A DNA stretch of 64,000 nt from Pseudomonas salomonii (GTDB lineage Bacteria; Pseudomonadota; Gammaproteobacteria; Pseudomonadales; Pseudomonadaceae), in contig NZ_FNOX01000017.1 of the NCBI RefSeq assembly GCF_900107155.1, forward strand, positions 1 through 64,000, written 5' to 3'. Shown piece after piece: positions 59,047-64,000 of this stretch (its first letter is position 1; every line of letters begins with the position of its first letter). The notes below the pieces were generated by a model. That model did not search any database. It saw only the letters and a program-made list of their open reading frames with translations, and was not told where the DNA came from. The translations under genes were made by a program, and so were the position numbers.

Positions 59047-62000
59047 ATGAACGTTCGCGAATCAACCGACACGGTATTGGACGGCTTCCACCCCGCCGTC
59101 AGTACCTGGTTTGGCAATACCTTTCCCTCGGTGACCGGCGCCCAGGCCCAGGCGTGGCCGCTGATCCGCCAACGCCGCTCAACCTTGATCGCCGCGCCCA
59201 CAGGCTCCGGCAAAACCCTGACCGCGTTCCTGGCGGTGCTCGATGACCTGGTGCGTCAAGGCTTGGCCAATGGCGGGCAACTGCCGGACGAAACGCTGGT
59301 GGTGTACGTGTCGCCGCTCAAGGCGCTGTCCAACGATATCCAGATCAACCTGCAAAACCCACTGGCCGGCATCACCGCGCAATTACAGGCGCAGGGCTTG
59401 CCGCCGCTGACTATCCGCACCGCCGTACGCACCGGTGACACCCCGCAAAAAGACCGCGCACACATGCGCAAACGGCCGCCGCATATCCTCGTCACCACGC
59501 CGGAATCACTCTACGTACTGCTCGGCTCGGACTCCGGTCGGCAAATGCTGTCCAGCACGCGCACGGTGATCGTCGACGAGATCCACGCCCTCGCCGCCGG
59601 CAAACGCGGCAGCCACCTGGCCCTGAGCCTGGAGCGCCTGCAAGGTTTATGCAGCGAGCCGTTGACCCGCATCGGCCTGTCGGCCACGCAAAAGCCTATC
59701 GAGGCGGTGTCACGCTTTTTGGCCGGCAGCGGGCGTGAGTGCGCCATCGTCGATATCGGCCACGCGCGCCCCCGCGACCTGGATATCGAAGTACCGCCGG
59801 TGCCGCTCTCGGCGGTGATGGCCAACGACGTGTGGGAATTGGTCTACGACCGCCTTGCCACACTGGCTCGCGAACACCGCACGACGCTGGTGTTCGTCAA
59901 CACTCGGCGCCTGGCCGAACGCCTGGCCCGGCACTTGAGCGAGCGTTTGGGCAAGACCGCCGTGGCCGCGCACCACGGCAGCCTGGCCAAAGAGCTGCGC
60001 CTGGACGCCGAGCAACGGCTCAAGGCCGGCGGGCTGCAAGTGCTGATCGCCACCGCGTCGCTGGAGTTGGGGATTGATATCGGTGAAGTCGACCTGGTCT
60101 GCCAGATCGGTTCACCCGGTTCCATCAACGGTTTTCTGCAAAGGGTCGGGCGCTCCGGCCACCAGGTCGGCGGCACGCCCAAGGGGCGTCTGTTCGCCAC
60201 CACCCGCGATGACCTGATCGAATGCGCCGCCCTGCTCGACTGCGTGCGGCGCGGCGAACTGGACACCCTGCACATCCCCATCGCCCCGCTGGACGTGCTG
60301 GCCCAGCAGATCATCGCCGAAGTCAGCGCCCGCGAATGGCCGGAACAGGCGTTGCTGGACCTCATCCGCCGCGCCTCACCCTACGCCGCACTCGATGAGC
60401 GCCACTATCAGGCACTGCTGCACATGCTCGCCGACGGCTACAACGGCCGCCAGGGCATCCGCAGCGCCTACCTGCACCGCGACGCCGTGAGCCACACCCT
60501 GCGCGCCCGCCGTGGCGCCAAACTCACCGCCGTGACCAGCGGCGGCACCATCCCCGACAACGCCGACTACAGCGTATTGCTGGAGCCTCAAAACCTGAAC
60601 ATCGGCAGCGTCAACGAAGACTTCGCGGTGGAAAGCATCGCCGGGGATATCTTCCAGCTCGGTAATACGTCCTACAGAATCCTGCGGGTAGAAAGCGGCA
60701 AAGTGCGCGTCGAAGATGCCCACGGCCAGCCGCCGACCATCCCCTTCTGGCTGGGTGAAGCGCCGGGGCGCAGCAACGAGTTGTCGGCGGCCGTCGCGCG
60801 CTTTCAGGGGCAGTTGGACGCCCTGCTCGCCACCACACCCGGTGACCTGCAACCCGCGCAAGACTGGCTCACCGCCAGCCTTGGCCTGAACAGCGCCAGC
60901 GCCGAGCAGATCCTTGATTACCTGGCCCGTGCGCGCCTGGCGCTGAGCGCGTTACCGTCCCAGGACACCTTGATCATGGAGCGGTTTTTCGATGAGTCCG
61001 GCGGCACTCAACTGATCATCCACACGCCGTTCGGCAGCCGCATCAACCGCGCGTGGGGCCTGGCACTGCGCAAGCGTTTTTGCCGCACGTTCAACTTTGA
61101 ATTGCAGGCGGCCGCCAGTGAGAATGCAATCGTGCTGTCGCTGTCCACCAGCCACAGTTTTGAGCTGGATGAGGTGTGGCGCTATGTGAACAGCAGCAGC
61201 GCCGAGCACCTGCTGATCCAGGCCGTGCTGGATGCGCCGCTGTTTGGCGTACGCTGGCGCTGGAATGCCGGTGTGGCCCTGGCGTTGCCGCGTTATACCG
61301 GCGGGCGCAAGGTGGCGCCGCAGATCCAGCGCATGAAAAGCGAAGACCTGATCGCCAGCGTGTTTCCCGACCAGATTGCCTGCCTGGAAAACCTTGCCGG
61401 CGAGCGCGAAGTGCCCGAACACCCGCTGGTGGAGCAAACCCTCGACGACTGCCTGCACGAAGCCATGGACAGCGAAGGTTGGCTGAAGCTGTTGCGGCGC
61501 ATGGAGCGCGGCGAAGTGCGCCTGATCAGCCGCGACCTGCCTGCGCCCTCACCCATGGCCGCCGAAATTCTCAGCGCGCGGCCCTACACCTTTCTCGACG
61601 ACGCGCCATTGGAAGAGCGCCGTACCCAGGCCGTGCTCAACCGTCGCTGGAGCGACCCGCAGAGTACCGACGACCTCGGCGCGCTGGACGCCGAAGCCAT
61701 TGCCGGCGTGCGTGAAGAAGCCTGGCCCGCGCCCAATGGCCTGGATGAAATGCATGAAGCGCTGATGAGCCTGGCCTGTATCGCCAGCAACGAAGTCACG
61801 CCGCAATGGGCCGAGTGGTTGCACGCATTGGCCAAGGGCGGGCGCGCCTATCAACTGGACAATGGCCTGTGGGTGGCAGTGGAACGCCTGAGTTGCCTGC
61901 AAGCGATCTATCCGAATGACTTGCCGTTGTTGCCGGGCTTCGATGAACCGTGGGTCTTTGATGATGCGCTGGCTGAAGTGTTGCGCGCGCGCCTCGGCGG

Positions 62001-63294
62001 TTTCGGCCCATTGAGTCTGGTCGAGATCGCCACGCCGTTGGCGCTGCCGGTCGCGGATATCAGCCAGGCACTCGCGCGTCTGGAGCGGGAAGGCTACGTG
62101 CTGCGCGGCCATTTCAGCCCCGGCGCCAGCCAGGAACAATGGTGCGAGCGGCATTTGCTCGCGCGTATCCATCGCTACACCGTCAAGCGCCTGCGCCGGG
62201 AAATCGAGCCGGTGGCGCTGCAGGACTTCATGCGCTTTCTGTTCGATTGGCAGCACCTGTCCGACGGCACTCGCGGCCAGGGCAGCGCAATGTTGCCGCA
62301 GATTGTCGGGCAGTTCGAAGGCTACGCCGCCGCCACCTCGGCCTGGGACAGCGACTTGCTCAGTGCGCGGCTCAAGGACTATTCCCCCACCTGGCTCGAC
62401 GAGCTGTGCCGCAGCGGCAAACTGGTGTGGACGCGCCTGAGCAACAAGGCCGGCGCCCTGGCACTGCGCAGTACGCCGGTGGTGTTGTTACCGCGCAGCC
62501 AGGTGCCGTTGTGGAGCGGGCTGACCGAACCGACCGACAGCGCCACGTTGTCGCCCAAGGCGCAAAAGGTCCACCTGGCGCTGCGTGAACACGGCGCGCT
62601 GTTTTTCGACGAACTGGTGCACGAAGCCCATCTGCTGCGCAGCGAACTGGAAACCGCCTTGCAGGAACTGGTGGGCGCAGGGTTGGTGAATGCCGACAGT
62701 TTCGCCGGGCTGCGGGCCTTGACCACGCCCGCCAGCAAACGCCAGGCGCGCAGCAGCCGGCGGGGGCGCGGGGCCTTTATCGGCGGCATGGATGACGCCG
62801 GGCGCTGGGCCCTGGTACGCCGCGCCCCCACCGCCGCCGGCCCGCATTCGGCCGAGACCCTGGAGCATGTGGCCATGACCCTGCTGCGCCGTTATGGCGT
62901 GGTGTTCTGGCGGTTGCTGGAACGGGAAGCCGACTGGCTGCCAAGCTGGCGCGAATTGCTGCGCACCTTCCATCGCCTGGAGGCGCGGGGCGAGATTCGC
63001 GGCGGGCGGTTTGTGAGTGGTTTGGCGGGGGAACAGTTTGCGTTGCCGGAGGCGATTCCGTTGCTGCGTGAGGTAAGACGCCGGCCGCATGACGGCAGCT
63101 TGATCGCGGTGTGCGGGGCTGACCCGTTGAACCTGGTAGGCACCTTGCTGCCGGGCAGCAAAGTGCCGGCGGTGAGCGGCAATCGAATTGTGTATCGCGA
63201 TGGCTTGCCGGCGGCGGTGATGGTTGCGGGTAAGCAGCAGGTGTTGCTGGAGGAGGATTTTCAGGCGGTGCAGGAGAAGTTGATCAGGCGCTGA
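59047..63294 (+). CDS. lhr: Lhr-type ATP-dependent helicase
   Basis: A 1415-residue superfamily 2 helicase. The N-terminal half has Walker A AAPTGSGKTLTAF (residues 49-61), VSPLKALSNDIQINL, the DEIH box in TVIVDEIHALAAGKRGSHLALSLERL, SATQKP, and the C-terminal RecA motif RVGRSGHQVGG near 365. A long winged-helix/beta region and a C-terminal AlkZ-like extension (EREADWLPSWRELLRTFHRLEARGEIRGGRFVSGLAGEQFALPEA) mark full-length Lhr, which loads on ssDNA and is linked to DNA repair and RNA:DNA unwinding. Single-gene unit. Confidence 0.95.
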   Translation: MNVRESTDTVLDGFHPAVSTWFGNTFPSVTGAQAQAWPLIRQRRSTLIAAPTGSGKTLTAFLAVLDDLVRQGLANGGQLPDETLVVYVSPLKALSNDIQINLQNPLAGITAQLQAQGLPPLTIRTAVRTGDTPQKDRAHMRKRPPHILVTTPESLYVLLGSDSGRQMLSSTRTVIVDEIHALAAGKRGSHLALSLERLQGLCSEPLTRIGLSATQKPIEAVSRFLAGSGRECAIVDIGHARPRDLDIEVPPVPLSAVMANDVWELVYDRLATLAREHRTTLVFVNTRRLAERLARHLSERLGKTAVAAHHGSLAKELRLDAEQRLKAGGLQVLIATASLELGIDIGEVDLVCQIGSPGSINGFLQRVGRSGHQVGGTPKGRLFATTRDDLIECAALLDCVRRGELDTLHIPIAPLDVLAQQIIAEVSAREWPEQALLDLIRRASPYAALDERHYQALLHMLADGYNGRQGIRSAYLHRDAVSHTLRARRGAKLTAVTSGGTIPDNADYSVLLEPQNLNIGSVNEDFAVESIAGDIFQLGNTSYRILRVESGKVRVEDAHGQPPTIPFWLGEAPGRSNELSAAVARFQGQLDALLATTPGDLQPAQDWLTASLGLNSASAEQILDYLARARLALSALPSQDTLIMERFFDESGGTQLIIHTPFGSRINRAWGLALRKRFCRTFNFELQAAASENAIVLSLSTSHSFELDEVWRYVNSSSAEHLLIQAVLDAPLFGVRWRWNAGVALALPRYTGGRKVAPQIQRMKSEDLIASVFPDQIACLENLAGEREVPEHPLVEQTLDDCLHEAMDSEGWLKLLRRMERGEVRLISRDLPAPSPMAAEILSARPYTFLDDAPLEERRTQAVLNRRWSDPQSTDDLGALDAEAIAGVREEAWPAPNGLDEMHEALMSLACIASNEVTPQWAEWLHALAKGGRAYQLDNGLWVAVERLSCLQAIYPNDLPLLPGFDEPWVFDDALAEVLRARLGGFGPLSLVEIATPLALPVADISQALARLEREGYVLRGHFSPGASQEQWCERHLLARIHRYTVKRLRREIEPVALQDFMRFLFDWQHLSDGTRGQGSAMLPQIVGQFEGYAAATSAWDSDLLSARLKDYSPTWLDELCRSGKLVWTRLSNKAGALALRSTPVVLLPRSQVPLWSGLTEPTDSATLSPKAQKVHLALREHGALFFDELVHEAHLLRSELETALQELVGAGLVNADSFAGLRALTTPASKRQARSSRRGRGAFIGGMDDAGRWALVRRAPTAAGPHSAETLEHVAMTLLRRYGVVFWRLLEREADWLPSWRELLRTFHRLEARGEIRGGRFVSGLAGEQFALPEAIPLLREVRRRPHDGSLIAVCGADPLNLVGTLLPGSKVPAVSGNRIVYRDGLPAAVMVAGKQQVLLEEDFQAVQEKLIRR

Positions 63295-63320
63295 AAGGGA
63301 TGGTGACTTTAACGGCCTAT

Positions 63321-63390
63321 TCGCGAGCAAGCCCGCTCCCACATGTTGATCTATGAACACAATCAAATGTGGGAGCGGGCTTGCTCGCGA
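63321..63390. repeat. REP pair in diverging orientation
   Basis: Two REP sequences at 63321-63343 and 63368-63390, arranged tail-to-tail (complement first), opposite to the other REPINs in this window. Located between convergent lhr and the MscS gene. Confidence 0.85.
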
Positions 63391-63414
63391 AGGCGTCAGC
63401 CCAGACAACATCAA

Positions 63415-64000
63415 TCACTGGGTACGCGGCTGCTCGGTCAACACCACAGGTCCCGGCACTTCTTCACTCGCCTCATCCACATGCGCCGAACGCTTGGGCA
63501 GCCAAACCTGCTGTGGATAAGTTTGCGCGAAGTGCACCTCATCACAGTTATCCACAAGCTTTTTCAGGCGCTGGTTAAATGCCCGGCTCACCGCATATTG
63601 CCCGCCCGACACGGTTCGGAACTGCGCCGTCAGCACCACGCCGTTGAGGTCCATCTTGTCGACCCCGAACACTTCCAGCGGGCCTTGCAGGTTGTACTTG
63701 AGGAATACATCGTCGCGGATCGACTGCCCGGCCTCACGAATCAGTTCCACCGCCTTGTCCACATCGGTGTCGTAAGTGAACTGCACCGAGAAGAACGCAT
63801 AGGCAAACTGCCGCGACTGGTTAGTGACCGCCTTGATCTGCCCGAATGGCACCGAGTGCACAAAACCCTTGCCGTCACGCAGGCGCAGGGTGCGGATGGT
63901 CAAGCCTTCCACGGTGCCGGCATGGCCGGAGTCGAGCACTACCCAATCGCCGATTGACAGCGTGTCTTCAATGATGATGAACAGGCCGGTGATCACGTCC
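63415..64000 (-). CDS. MscS-family mechanosensitive channel, C-terminal part (starts beyond the window)
   Basis: The frame is open to the last base, so the N-terminal membrane helices are outside the window. The visible ~195 residues begin at the end of the pore helix (ITGLFIIIEDTLSIGDWVVLDSGHAGTVEGLTIRTLRLRDGKGFVHSVPFGQI), which is the MscS middle-beta domain, followed by the alpha/beta domain (FFSVQFTYDTDVDKAVELIREA, VVLTAQFRTVSGGQYAVSRAF). These channels release solutes on hypo-osmotic shock. Confidence 0.88.
   Translation of the reverse strand, partial: DVITGLFIIIEDTLSIGDWVVLDSGHAGTVEGLTIRTLRLRDGKGFVHSVPFGQIKAVTNQSRQFAYAFFSVQFTYDTDVDKAVELIREAGQSIRDDVFLKYNLQGPLEVFGVDKMDLNGVVLTAQFRTVSGGQYAVSRAFNQRLKKLVDNCDEVHFAQTYPQQVWLPKRSAHVDEASEEVPGPVVLTEQPRTQ

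Noticed and set aside
1..64000. CRISPR arrays and tRNA or rRNA genes
   Set aside because: No regularly spaced direct repeats and no cloverleaf or rRNA sequence were found on either strand by eye.

Overview
The window is chromosomal DNA of a fluorescent Pseudomonas, most likely the P. fluorescens group. Three things point there. The gene order matches, from memory, the P. aeruginosa PAO1 stretch around ubiX-mpl (PA4019-4020), eatR-eutBC (PA4021-4025), xseB-ispA-dxs (PA4042-4044), the nusB-rib-nrdR block and the DUF2796-to-oprG block (PA4063-4068). Codon use is GC-rich. Intergenic gaps carry Pseudomonas REP/REPIN palindromes (core GAGCGGGCTTGCTCGCGA). No search was run; all family calls come from reading motifs.

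Layout. 1-2.7 kb: the tail of an IS110-type transposase, then a small lipoprotein, ubiX and mpl. 2.7-11.3 kb: an A+T-richer accessory island between mpl and eatR. It encodes two paralogous ~1070-residue proteins of the Pseudomonas 'dermonecrotic toxin' (DUF6543-like) type and an unrecognised 317-residue protein, with a ~98 bp direct repeat on either side of the first toxin gene and an IS5-like remnant. 11.3-18.9 kb: ethanolamine catabolism (EatR, acetaldehyde dehydrogenase, permease, EutBC) with a sigma-54 promoter and a paired upstream repeat. 19-22 kb: GNAT, DedA, MtfA, Ppa. 22-25 kb: an S24 repressor with an apparently leaderless, operator-flanked start, a candidate sRNA, a Fic protein, and a small DUF3077-like gene with a structured leader.

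25-32.3 kb: YcaC, then a membrane-stress operon equivalent to E. coli yjfIJKLMC (DUF2170, PspA/IM30, DUF2491, DUF350, DUF1190, ATP-grasp ligase) that also carries a two-TM potassium channel with an RCK domain and a rhomboid protease. 32.4-36 kb: a YhcG-type protein whose nuclease core is deleted, an oxidoreductase/MerR pair and a second Fic protein. 36-49.8 kb: housekeeping: isoprenoids (xseB, ispA, dxs), cobalamin uptake (btuB, btuF), riboflavin (ribA, ribH, ribBA, ribE, ribD), thiL, nusB, nrdR.

50-52.4 kb: lipoprotein, methyltransferase, then an Abi_2/AbiF HEPN protein directly preceded by a compact non-coding stretch ending in an intrinsic terminator. This looks like an RNA plus HEPN-protein defence or toxin-antitoxin pair and is the best candidate for an unusual system here. 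52.4-64 kb: CnoX, a probable Zur-regulated DUF2796/ABC/DUF3299 cassette, OprG with an Anr-type box, a sugar-nucleotide reductase-like protein, the helicase Lhr and the 5'-incomplete gene of an MscS channel. Metabolic links inside the window: EutBC needs adenosylcobalamin, whose precursor is imported by BtuB/BtuF.
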